64,000 nt of DNA from Pelagibius litoralis. Lineage in GTDB: Bacteria; Pseudomonadota; Alphaproteobacteria; Kiloniellales; Kiloniellaceae. The stretch spans positions 124,001 through 188,000 of the forward strand of contig NZ_JAAQPH010000006.1 in assembly GCF_011683915.1 (NCBI RefSeq), given 5' to 3'. The position numbers and the translations under genes were made by a program. The notes below the pieces were generated by a model. It worked only from the letters and a program-made list of their open reading frames with translations. It made no database searches and was not told where the DNA came from. Below, piece after piece: positions 43,897 to 51,492 of this stretch (position 1 is the stretch's first letter; each line of letters starts with the position of its first letter).

Positions 43897-45293
43897 TGTC
43901 TGTCCTTTGCCAGTCTCAGGCCGGTGAACTGCCAGCGCTGATGGGGATAGAAGAAATTGCGATAGCTGGCGCGCAGTTGCGCTTGGGGCGTGACGCAGGA
44001 ACCGCCGCGCAGAACGAACTGGTTGCACATGAACTTGCCGTTGTACTCGCCGACCGCGCCTTCGGGCGCGCGGAAGCCGGGGTAGGGGCTGTAGGGGCTC
44101 TGGCTCCATTCCCAGACATCCCCGACAAGCTGGCTAGGCCTTGCCAGACCGCCCTGCGCCGTCGTTACCGGGGGCGCCACCCGGGGCGCCAGGACGTCGC
44201 TTTCCAGAAGGTTGCCGGTCAGGGTGGCGTTGCCAAGCGCCAATTCCAGCTCGGCCTCCAGCGGCAGGCGCAGGCCGGCCCAGCGGGCGTAGGCTTCGGC
44301 CTCGTAGAAGCTGACGTGACAGACCGGTGCGTCGGGGTCGATCAGGCGCAGGCCCTGCAGGCTCATGGCGGTCCAGCCGCCGTCCTTCGGTTCCCAGTAC
44401 AGCGGGGCGCCCCAGCCTTCGGCCTGGCAGCGCGCCCAGCCGTCGGAAAGCCAGAGGCCCGGTTTGCGGTAGCCGCCGTCTTCCATGAAGGCCAGCCACT
44501 CGGCGTTGGTCACCAGGCGCGAGGCCAGGGCAAAGGGCTGCAGCAGGGTTTCGTGGCGCGGGCCTTCGCAATCAAAGGCAAAACCCTTGCTGTCGTGGCC
44601 GATCTCCACAACGCCGCCGTCGTAGTCGCACCAGACCAGCGGCGGGGCGACCTGTCCTTCATCGGGGGCGCTGTCGCGATAGGCCGGGTGCAGCGGGTTC
44701 TGCGCCAGAAGGTGCAGGATGTCGGTGAGCAGCAATTCCTGGTGCTGCATCTCATGATGCAGGCCGAGTTCCAGAAGCGGCGCGATCTGCAGCCAGGCCT
44801 CCAGGGGCGCCGCCTCAACCAGCTTCTCCATCGCCTGATCGACGTGGCGGCGATAAGCCATCACCTCGGCCACCGGCGGGCGGGTCAGCAGGCCGCGGCG
44901 CGGCCGGGCATGGCGGGCGCCCACCGCTTCGTAATAGGAGTTGAAGAGATAGCCGTAACCTTCGCGGAACACCCGGTAACCGGGATCATGGTCCTGCAGG
45001 ATGAAGGTTTCGAAGAACCAGCTTGTGTGGGCCAAATGCCACTTGGCCGGGCTGGCGTCCTCCATCGACTGGGCGACCATGTCTTCCGGCGAAAGCGGGG
45101 CGGCCAGGGTGAGGCTGCGCGCGCGCACCGCGACAAAGGCGTCGTGCAGACGGCGGCGCTGCGCCGCATCGGGGTCGTTCCCCCCGGCAGGCAGGCCCGC
45201 CGATTCGGTGACGGGCGACTCGGCGACGGCTTTGTCGGCCATTGGTTCCGGGGCACCGCTGTCTTGCAGTGCCGTGTTCGCTGCCTGCCGCAT
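43893..45293 (-). CDS. egtB: Ergothioneine biosynthesis sulfoxide synthase EgtB
   Basis: A 466-residue non-haem iron enzyme that joins a thiol compound to hercynine. The N-terminal DinB-like region has LAHTSWFFETFILQ and the HEMQHQELLL iron motif (HxxxHxE). The C-terminal formylglycine-generating-enzyme fold has GDVWEWSQSPYSPYPGF, FVLRGGSCVT and YRNFFYPHQRWQFTGLRLA. AAAGGGGGA lies upstream of the ATG. No egtA, egtC or egtE is nearby; this two-gene set is enough in many alphaproteobacteria. Confidence 0.94.
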   Translation of the reverse strand: MRQAANTALQDSGAPEPMADKAVAESPVTESAGLPAGGNDPDAAQRRRLHDAFVAVRARSLTLAAPLSPEDMVAQSMEDASPAKWHLAHTSWFFETFILQDHDPGYRVFREGYGYLFNSYYEAVGARHARPRRGLLTRPPVAEVMAYRRHVDQAMEKLVEAAPLEAWLQIAPLLELGLHHEMQHQELLLTDILHLLAQNPLHPAYRDSAPDEGQVAPPLVWCDYDGGVVEIGHDSKGFAFDCEGPRHETLLQPFALASRLVTNAEWLAFMEDGGYRKPGLWLSDGWARCQAEGWGAPLYWEPKDGGWTAMSLQGLRLIDPDAPVCHVSFYEAEAYARWAGLRLPLEAELELALGNATLTGNLLESDVLAPRVAPPVTTAQGGLARPSQLVGDVWEWSQSPYSPYPGFRAPEGAVGEYNGKFMCNQFVLRGGSCVTPQAQLRASYRNFFYPHQRWQFTGLRLAKDRQ

Positions 45294-45707
45294 GATGGAA
45301 ATCCCCCTTTACCTGTCTGTGGTGAGACGCTGCAGGCCGGTCCCTATTCCCGATTTCTTGTTCGCTGCGCTTTCACGCATCGGAACAAAGCACAGGATGG
45401 GCGGGGCCGCTTGCCACTTTGTGTCGTTTTGAAGAAGCTTCGATGACGCGGCATGATGGGCCGCCGGATGATGGAACAGGCCTGCGGGCCTGAAACGGCA
45501 AAGGCCAAGCTGCGGTTCCCCGGTCATCTGTGTTCCGTCTTTCAGCATCGCCTCCCGCGCCGTTTCGCGCCGGCCGTTCTCCCTCTTCCATATGCGATAC
45601 TGGGTGGCGAATGAAAGATCGACATCTGCGCCTTGCTGGTGCAATTTTGCACCAGCAACAAATGGCGTAGAGCACGAGGTGGGGTAGCATCGGATGGGCC
45701 TGTAGAG
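45294..45707. other. Long intergenic region between egtB and a LysR gene
   Basis: This 414-bp gap lies between divergent genes. It contains the perfect palindrome at 45633-45658. Open frames that cross it are antisense shadows of the LysR gene or lack start signals. I see no RNA gene. Confidence 0.5.
45633..45658. promoter_or_regulatory. Perfect inverted repeat before a LysR gene, probable operator
   Basis: TTGCTGGTGCAA (45633-45644), two bases TT, TTGCACCAGCAA (45647-45658). All 12 bp are complementary. It sits 50 bp before the ATG of the LysR gene and 340 bp from the egtB start. The symmetrical core TGCAATTTTGCA resembles a T-N11-A LysR box. Autoregulation is inferred. Confidence 0.65.
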
Positions 45708-46595
45708 ATGGATTGGGACAATCTGCGTATCTTTCTGGCCCTGGCGCGGGAGAAGTCGGTGCGTGGCGCCGCCACCGGGCTGGGGGTCAGTCATTCCACG
45801 GTGTCGCGCCGTATCGATGCCTTCGAGCAGACCCTGGGGGTGCGCCTTTTCGAGCGCCTGCCCGACGGCTATGTGCTGACGCCCTTCGGCGAAGACATGA
45901 TCCAGACCGCAAGGCGCCTGGAAGAGGCGGTGAACGGTCTCCAACGCCGGGTGCTGGGCCAGGATGCGCGGCTGCGCGGCGACCTGCGTGTGACCATGCC
46001 CGATCTGCTGGCGGCGAAGCTGCTGATGCCCGATCTGGTGGCCTTCGGGGAGCGCTATCCCGACATCAATCTCGAAGTGGCGATTTCCTATACCCCTTTT
46101 GATCTCGGCCGGCGCGAGGCGGACGTGGCGATCCGCATCACCCGCGACCCGCCGGAGCCCCTGATCGGCCGCAAGATCATCACCTATGCCCGGGCGACCT
46201 ATGCCTCGCGCGATTATCTGTCCCGCCACGACCCGGAGCATGCCCCGGAGTCGGTCACCTGGATCGGCTGGGACGACCGCAGCCGCCATCCGCGCTGGGT
46301 GCGCGACAGCTCATTCCCCAACGCCTCGGTGCGCGGGCGGCTGAATAACGCCATGGTGCAGCTGGCCGCTGCCAAGGCGGGCATGGGTCTGGCCATGCTG
46401 CCTTGCTTCATGGGCGATACGGAGGCCGATCTGCGCCGGGTGCCGCCGGGCAAGCCGGAACCGGCCTGGGACATCTGGATCCTAACCCACGAAGACCTGC
46501 GCGCCACTGCCCGGGTGCGCGCCTTCATGGATTTCATGGCAGAAGCCTTCCTCGGCCACCGCGACCTGCTGGAGGGGCGGTTACCGCAAGTTTAG
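45708..46595 (+). CDS. LysR-family transcriptional regulator
   Basis: A 295-residue LysR regulator. The helix-turn-helix is in residues 1-60 (MDWDNLRIFLALAREKSVRG; LGVSHSTVSRRIDAFEQTLG). The effector domain contains LEVAISYTPFDLGRREADVA, resembling the DsdC/GcvA-like group that senses amino or carboxylic acids. ATG at 45708 is chosen by homology; the frame is open to 45633. It is divergent from egtB. Confidence 0.9.
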   Translation: MDWDNLRIFLALAREKSVRGAATGLGVSHSTVSRRIDAFEQTLGVRLFERLPDGYVLTPFGEDMIQTARRLEEAVNGLQRRVLGQDARLRGDLRVTMPDLLAAKLLMPDLVAFGERYPDINLEVAISYTPFDLGRREADVAIRITRDPPEPLIGRKIITYARATYASRDYLSRHDPEHAPESVTWIGWDDRSRHPRWVRDSSFPNASVRGRLNNAMVQLAAAKAGMGLAMLPCFMGDTEADLRRVPPGKPEPAWDIWILTHEDLRATARVRAFMDFMAEAFLGHRDLLEGRLPQV

Positions 46596-46623
46596 TGCCC
46601 CCTGCTGCGCGGGATGCCGATTT

Positions 46624-46779
46624 CCCCCTCACCCCGACCCTCTCCCACGGAGGGGAGAGGGGGAAACAAATAAGGTCGAGTCGGCTCTATTTCCCTCTCC
46701 CCTTTGTGGGAGAGGGAGGGGCCCGCGCAGCGGGAGGGTGAGGGGGCTTCAGTGTCCTGCGCAGCGGGAGGGTGAGGGG
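46624..46779. repeat. C/G-rich hairpin repeat, copy A
   Basis: Nested inverted repeats: CCCCCTCACCC with GGGTGAGGGGG outside, CCCTCTCCCAC with GTGGGAGAGGG inside. A second partial arm (GCGCAGCGGGAGGGTGAGGGG) is attached at the right. It lies between the convergent LysR gene and the glycosylase-like gene. Confidence 0.85.
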
Positions 46780-46780
46780 C

Positions 46781-47470
46781 TTACTTCTCGCGCGGGGCGT
46801 CGATGGAATTGGCGAGGATGCGGCTGAGCTGGGTGAGGGAGCGGCCGGTTTCCTGCTGCCAGCCGTTGAAGGCCGCCTGCACCTTGGCGAGGTCGGCCTT
46901 GCCGGTGGGGTTCTTGTCCACCACCTTGGCGCGGATCAGCGCCGCCGTCACATCGGGCGACAGCAGAAAGCTGTCCTTGCCCATGAAGCGCAGGAAGTAA
47001 GGCCCGGTGTAGCCGCCCAGGCGCGCGCCGCGCTTTTTCAGCAGCGCCCAGAGATTGACGATATCCTCTGACGGCCAGTCGGCGAAGAACCTGGCGGCGC
47101 TGCCGTGCTCCCTCGCCAAGTCGCTCAGGAAAATCGCGTTGTGGCGCACCGCGGCGATCTTGGCGCCGTGTCGGATGATGCGGGAATCGCGGCTGAGCAC
47201 ATCCAGGTCTTCGTCGGACAGAAGCGCCATGCGCCCGACATCGAATTTCTGGAAGGCAGCCTCGAAATCCGGCCATTTCTGTTCCACCACCCGCCAGACG
47301 AAACCGGCCTGGAAGATGCGCTTGGTCATCTCCGCCAGATAGCGGTCGTCGCCCAGCTTCTTCAGCGCCACCTTGCTCTTGGGCTTGCTGCCCGCGATCA
47401 GCTTTTCCAGGGCCGCTTCGCCGCCCTTGCGCTTGGCTGCGCGTGCGTAGATCTGTTTGAAGGATGCCAT
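46781..47470 (-). CDS. 3-methyladenine DNA glycosylase I-like protein
   Basis: A 229-residue protein of the Tag-like HhH-GPD group. Matches include IFQAGFVWRVVEQKWPDFEA, IIRHGAKIAAVRHNA and GGYTGPYFLRFMGKDSFLLS. Classical Tag has zinc-binding Cys and His residues, which are not evident here, so substrate specificity may differ or be lost. It is 95 bp divergent from a methyltransferase gene. Confidence 0.75.
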   Translation of the reverse strand: MASFKQIYARAAKRKGGEAALEKLIAGSKPKSKVALKKLGDDRYLAEMTKRIFQAGFVWRVVEQKWPDFEAAFQKFDVGRMALLSDEDLDVLSRDSRIIRHGAKIAAVRHNAIFLSDLAREHGSAARFFADWPSEDIVNLWALLKKRGARLGGYTGPYFLRFMGKDSFLLSPDVTAALIRAKVVDKNPTGKADLAKVQAAFNGWQQETGRSLTQLSRILANSIDAPREK

Positions 47471-47564
47471 TGCCCGTTCCGTCTGCCTGTTCCGCCGCCT
47501 AATGATTGACGGCAGAGGCCTGACTGCCTAGAGAAAAGAACACAGCGACGGAAAGAGTGCTGAC

Positions 47565-48368
47565 ATGTCCCTGACTAAAGACCAGATCGTCGCCGCCAAC
47601 CGCGCGTCCTGGAACGAGGCGGCGGCGCACCATCGCGAACACGATCAGTGGACCGCGCTGCTGAAGGGTTTCGCCCAGCCCGGCCATTCGGTACTGGACG
47701 AGACCATGGCCGCACGTTTGCAGGCCATCGGCCTGGAGGGCAGGGCGGTGGCGCAGCTCTGCTGCAACAACGCGCGGGAGCTGCTGTCGATCAAGAACCT
47801 CGGCGCCGCCAGCGTCACCGGCTTCGATTTCGCCGAGGAATTTCTCGACCAGGGCCGCGAACTGGCCGCCGCCGGCGGTATCGAGGCCGAGCTTGTGCAG
47901 ACCGACATCAACAAGATCCCCAGCGACTACGACGGGCGCTTCGATCTGGCGGTGGTGACCATCGGCGTCTTCGGCTGGCAGCCCGACCTCGCGGCCTTCT
48001 TCGCCACGGCGCAGCGCATCCTGAAACCCGGCGGGCGGATCTTCATCTATGAGGACCATCCGATCCTCAACATGTACGAAGACCGCGAGGAACGGCTGCC
48101 GCCGGTGCCGGACGAATCCTATTTCCGTTCCGACCCCTACCGCAGCGACGACGGCCTCGACTACTGGGCCAAGGAAGACTACGACGCCAAGCCCTGTTTC
48201 TGGATGTTCCACAAGATGAGCGACGTGATCATGGCCCTGGTGACCTCAGGCTTCGCCATCGAGGATTTCGAGGAGTTCCCTCACAACATCGGCACCCGCG
48301 AGCAGTTCGAAAACCAGCCGCAGCAACTACCGCTGAGTTATGTGCTGGTGGGGCGGAAAGAAGGGTAG
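47565..48368 (+). CDS. Class I SAM-dependent methyltransferase
   Basis: A 267-residue methyltransferase. The N-terminal helix VAANRASWNEAAAHHREHDQ and the motif I region VAQLCCNNARELLSIKNLGA resemble a group of small-molecule methyltransferases; motif II is FDLAVVTIGVFGWQPDL and RILKPGGRIFIYEDHP follows. The first Gly-rich motif is unusual (CCNNAREL). Substrate unknown. It converges on the VOC gene at 1 bp distance. Confidence 0.82.
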   Translation: MSLTKDQIVAANRASWNEAAAHHREHDQWTALLKGFAQPGHSVLDETMAARLQAIGLEGRAVAQLCCNNARELLSIKNLGAASVTGFDFAEEFLDQGRELAAAGGIEAELVQTDINKIPSDYDGRFDLAVVTIGVFGWQPDLAAFFATAQRILKPGGRIFIYEDHPILNMYEDREERLPPVPDESYFRSDPYRSDDGLDYWAKEDYDAKPCFWMFHKMSDVIMALVTSGFAIEDFEEFPHNIGTREQFENQPQQLPLSYVLVGRKEG

Positions 48369-48369
48369 G

Positions 48370-48771
48370 CTACCCCACCGCCGGGCCCTTCAGTTCCACG
48401 GTGTTGCCGTCGGGGTCCTGGATGTAGAGGGAGGGGCCTTTGCCTTCGGCGCCGATGCGCTCCACCACCTCGCCGACGTCGACGCCGTGGCTTTCAAGAT
48501 GGCTGCGGATCGCCGGGGGATCGAAGGGTTCGATGCGTACCGCGAAGTGATCCATGTTGTGGCCGCCGCCGATGGCTTCTGCTTCCTCCGGCCCCATCGC
48601 GGTCTGCATGAGGTCGATCATCGAGGCGCCGGCGCGCAGTTGCACCAAGCCGATGGACTCGACCCGCCGTTCCTCCCGGCAGCCCAGTACCTGGGTGTAG
48701 AAAGTCAGGGCGCGCTCCAGGTCGGCGACGCAGACGACGACATGATCCAGGTTCTTGATGGCGAAGGCCAT
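48370..48771 (-). CDS. VOC-family protein (glyoxalase/bleomycin resistance fold)
   Basis: A 133-residue metal-binding protein with two beta-alpha-beta-beta-beta units (LDHVVVCVADLERALTFYTQ; MDHFAVRIEPFDPPAIRSHL). Expected metal ligands are H in LDHVVV, H in MDHFAV and E in NTVELKGP. Could be a dioxygenase-like or lyase-like enzyme; the substrate cannot be assigned. Confidence 0.88.
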   Translation of the reverse strand: MAFAIKNLDHVVVCVADLERALTFYTQVLGCREERRVESIGLVQLRAGASMIDLMQTAMGPEEAEAIGGGHNMDHFAVRIEPFDPPAIRSHLESHGVDVGEVVERIGAEGKGPSLYIQDPDGNTVELKGPAVG

Positions 48772-48808
48772 GATTCTCCCCTCCAGCTGACAACCGGAAC
48801 TATAGCAT

Positions 48809-49354
48809 CTAGCGCCGGAAAGGGTGCGCCTGCACCCCGACCATCGCGCCTGATGTTATGTCGAACGTGAGGCGCCGATCTTCAACCGTTTCCACGACGA
48901 AGCGGCTGGAGTCATCGATTCCGACGGTCCGCCCCCAAAGAAAGTGCGAGGTTGTGAGTTCCAGTTTTGCCGTGTCCTCGATCACTTCGGAGAGCGGTAC
49001 CGCGCGAATCAGCCGGTCGCGCCGCCAGAAGGAGATCATGACCGTTTCCGGCCGGTAATCCCACTGCAGCAGCTCCAGGCCCCTGTAGCCGACGATCATA
49101 TGCTCTCCGTCGTCCGCCAGAAAGGCGTCGCGGAACCAGCCGGGCCGCCGCCAGAGGGGCAGGCCCTGGTGGAAAACCGTGGTTTCGTTTGCCGCGGCGT
49201 CCATCACCGCGCAATAGAGCCCGTTCGGGGAGCAGATTTCCCGGTCCGTCGGCGGCGGCAGGGGTTCGTCGGCGCCGGCATCGGGGGCGAGGGCCCAGAT
49301 AACCGCCAAAACCGGAACCATCATCCTGCAAAGCCACAGTCGCACGTCCTGCAT
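48809..49354 (-). CDS. Exported protein of unknown function
   Basis: A 181-residue protein with a signal peptide (MMVPVLAVIWALAPDAGADE, cleaved near residue 29). The mature part is beta-rich with a Cys pair (REICSPNGLYCAVMD) and repeated WRR motifs. I recognise no family. Genes on either side give no functional clue. Confidence 0.7.
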   Translation of the reverse strand: MQDVRLWLCRMMVPVLAVIWALAPDAGADEPLPPPTDREICSPNGLYCAVMDAAANETTVFHQGLPLWRRPGWFRDAFLADDGEHMIVGYRGLELLQWDYRPETVMISFWRRDRLIRAVPLSEVIEDTAKLELTTSHFLWGRTVGIDDSSRFVVETVEDRRLTFDITSGAMVGVQAHPFRR

Positions 49355-49487
49355 CTCCCACTATCCAGGCCGACCCTGACCCATTAGAACTCAAGACTAT
49401 GGCAAAAGCATGGGCCGACCAGCCGGCCGGTGCCGGAACCGTGCCAACCTGCTGTATTGGGTGAGCGATGGCCAAAGAGGTTCGACT

Positions 49488-49892
49488 ATGACGCTTTCCG
49501 GTGGCTGCCTTTGCGGTGCCGTGCGTTTTGAAATCAGGGGCGGGCTGAGCGATGCGCATGCCTGCCATTGCCGTCTCTGTCGCCGGCAGAGCGGCCATTT
49601 TGCGGTGGCGAGCGATGCCGAACGCGCGGACTTCACCCTGACAGAGACGCGGGGCCTGACCTGGTATCGATCCTCGGAAATCGCGCAGCGCGGGTTCTGC
49701 CGCGACTGCGGCTCCGTGCTGTTCTGGGACGATGGCGGCGAGGCCGTCAGCATCAACCTCGGCAGCCTCGACGGGCCCAGCGGCGTCACCCTGACCAAGC
49801 ACATCTTCGTCGATCAAAAGGGCGACTACTACACGATCGCCGACGGCCTGCCGCAGTTCGAAGGGTATGACCGGCCGGTAGAGCCGGATTAA
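49488..49892 (+). CDS. GFA-family zinc protein
   Basis: A 134-residue glutathione-dependent formaldehyde-activating enzyme-type (GFA) domain. Zinc ligand clusters are GGCLCGAVRFE, CHCRLCRRQSGH and GFCRDCGSVLFW. GFA proteins include formaldehyde-glutathione adduct synthases, but most members of this short type have unknown roles. AAAGAGG precedes the ATG at 49488; the frame is open to 49410. It converges on the RidA gene across a repeat. Confidence 0.88.
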   Translation: MTLSGGCLCGAVRFEIRGGLSDAHACHCRLCRRQSGHFAVASDAERADFTLTETRGLTWYRSSEIAQRGFCRDCGSVLFWDDGGEAVSINLGSLDGPSGVTLTKHIFVDQKGDYYTIADGLPQFEGYDRPVEPD

Positions 49893-49910
49893 GCGGGCGC
49901 GGGGCGGTTA

Positions 49911-49997
49911 CCCCTCACCCAGCTTCGGCTAAGCTCGGCGCTGCCTCGCCAAGCCTTCACAACCCTCTTCCACAAAGGAAGAGGGAGGGTGAGGGGG
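49911..49997. repeat. C/G-rich hairpin repeat, copy B
   Basis: CCCCTCACCC at the left and GGGTGAGGGGG at the right, with a divergent inner part (CCTCTTCCACAAAGGAAGAGG). It lies between the convergent GFA and RidA genes and ends 2 bp from the RidA stop. Confidence 0.75.
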
Positions 49998-49998
49998 A

Positions 49999-50421
49999 TC
50001 AGCTCTCCGGCCGCTTGAAGCGCTTGTGGGGGATCAGGGCGATGGGGACGATCTCCACCAGCAGTTCGGGGATTACCAGGCCCGGCACCTGGATGAGGAT
50101 GCTGGCCGGGGCCGTCGGCGTCTTGAAGTGTCGAGCGCGCACCTGCTGAATCGCCGGCAGGTCGTCGCGGTTCAGGAAGTAGACGGTCATGGAGACGATG
50201 TCGTCCAGGGTGCCGCCGGCGGCCTCCAGGATCACCCGGGTGTTGTCGATGGCCTTTTCCATCTGCGCGGCGCAGTCGCCGGGGCCGATGACCTTGCTCT
50301 CCGCGTCCCAGGCGACCTGCCCGGTAACATAGAGCGTCACCCCTTCGCCGGCGATCACGCCCTGCGAAAAGGCCCGCCCGTTCGGCCCCCAGATGCCCGG
50401 AGGATTGAAACCATAGGCCAT
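49999..50421 (-). CDS. RidA-family protein
   Basis: A 140-residue RidA/YjgF-type protein. It shows GVTLYVTGQVAWDAESKVIG, ILEAAGGTLDDIVSMTVYF and the conserved Arg region VRARHFKTPTAPASILIQV. RidA proteins hydrolyse reactive enamine/imine intermediates. The neighbouring membrane-protein gene is 9 bp upstream on the same strand. Confidence 0.9.
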   Translation of the reverse strand: MAYGFNPPGIWGPNGRAFSQGVIAGEGVTLYVTGQVAWDAESKVIGPGDCAAQMEKAIDNTRVILEAAGGTLDDIVSMTVYFLNRDDLPAIQQVRARHFKTPTAPASILIQVPGLVIPELLVEIVPIALIPHKRFKRPES

Positions 50422-50430
50422 GATGAACTC

Positions 50431-50718
50431 CTAGTTTTGGTTACTGCGTTGGCGTGCCGCGCGAGTGGCGGCGTTGTCACGTCGAATAGAGAAGATTAAC
50501 AATGCGACGGCGCCGATGATGGCAGCAACACCCAGCCAAAACCCGCCGTTCGCCAGCCAAGTGTAAAGCTCCTTCAGGGCGGCTTTCTCCGGGAATCCTG
50601 CCAACCAAGCATATGTGATAGCTGTCCACATCAGGAAGGCGCCGAGCAGGAGGAGCAGAAGCATTGCTACGACCCGCCAGAACCAGCCTTTCGCCGATAT
50701 GGGTGTGATTGAAACCAT
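50431..50718 (-). CDS. Two-segment membrane protein of unknown function
   Basis: A 95-residue protein with two long hydrophobic segments (about residues 12-35 and 52-72) and a basic Arg-rich tail. The short length and helical pattern suggest a small inner-membrane protein. No family recognised. It may be co-transcribed with the RidA gene. Confidence 0.65.
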   Translation of the reverse strand: MVSITPISAKGWFWRVVAMLLLLLLGAFLMWTAITYAWLAGFPEKAALKELYTWLANGGFWLGVAAIIGAVALLIFSIRRDNAATRAARQRSNQN

Positions 50719-50814
50719 GTTACAATTGTAAAGGTGCGAAGCTTAATCAATTGTTGTGGCCGTTGCTGACCGAGAGCGTGGCGGCCCGCCCTGAGAAGGT
50801 TTGTCGCAAGCGGC

Positions 50815-51225
50815 TTATTGCTCCGCCACTTCCCCTCTTACGACCCTCCAGATGTCTTCATGGCGCTCCAACGCCAGATCGGCCCGGATGCCTTCTGCCG
50901 GGTAGGTCAGGGTTACCCGCGATGCGGCGCCCTTCAGGTCGAGGGTTTCGATCAACATCTGGGCATCGTCGATCCGATCCCGGGGGAGAACCACGACATC
51001 CGTTCCGAACTTCGTCAGCGCCAGGCCGGCACAGAGATCGACCTTGCAGGCAAGGCGCAGCGGCGTCCGTTCCGGCAGCGTGTCGGCGTGGTAGTACGGA
51101 TCCAGACCGTCAAAGTCGATAGCCGCCTGCAGAACCTGCGCATGATCGTTGCGGCCTGGATAGGCAGATGCCGGTGCCGTCATCATCAGGAGGCCGGCCA
51201 GGGCGGCTGAGACGCAGATCTTCAT
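50815..51225 (-). CDS. Exported protein of unknown function
   Basis: A 136-residue protein with a signal peptide (SAALAGLLMMTAPASAYPG, cleaved near residue 21). Mature part has a Cys pair (LACKVDLCAG) and a beta-rich C-terminus (VTLTYPAEGIRADL). No family recognised. The 267-bp stretch after its start up to 51492 shows no gene; a TPsiC-like GGTTCAAGCCC there is not part of a tRNA. Confidence 0.65.
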   Translation of the reverse strand: MKICVSAALAGLLMMTAPASAYPGRNDHAQVLQAAIDFDGLDPYYHADTLPERTPLRLACKVDLCAGLALTKFGTDVVVLPRDRIDDAQMLIETLDLKGAASRVTLTYPAEGIRADLALERHEDIWRVVRGEVAEQ

Positions 51226-51492
51226 TGTCAGGGGAACGCCGCTGTAATTGGGGGTGGCAGGAGACGATGGATCACTTTCATTCGTGAAGAAGGTTAGCCG
51301 GCCGTGAGTCGTTCCGGCAAGCTGGGAGGTTCAAGCCCTTAGGGTCATGGATCGCTCTGCCGCCTGGCCGGCCTTTGAACCCCCGGGCTGCTGCGCGCGA
51401 CATATCGCCAATGGCGCCGGCCGGATCACGCCTGATCGAGCGGAGATTGTCCCATATCGATTTTCTCCTCTGTCATAATTTGGGAAACAAAG

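Noticed and set aside
45309-46289. Minus-strand frame covering the egtB-LysR gap and the LysR gene
   Set aside because: It is the antisense of the LysR gene, of biased composition, and crosses the perfect palindrome; no start signal.
51326-51350. GGTTCAAGCCC resembling a tRNA T-arm
   Set aside because: No acceptor stem, D-arm or anticodon arm can be formed around it, so it is a chance match.
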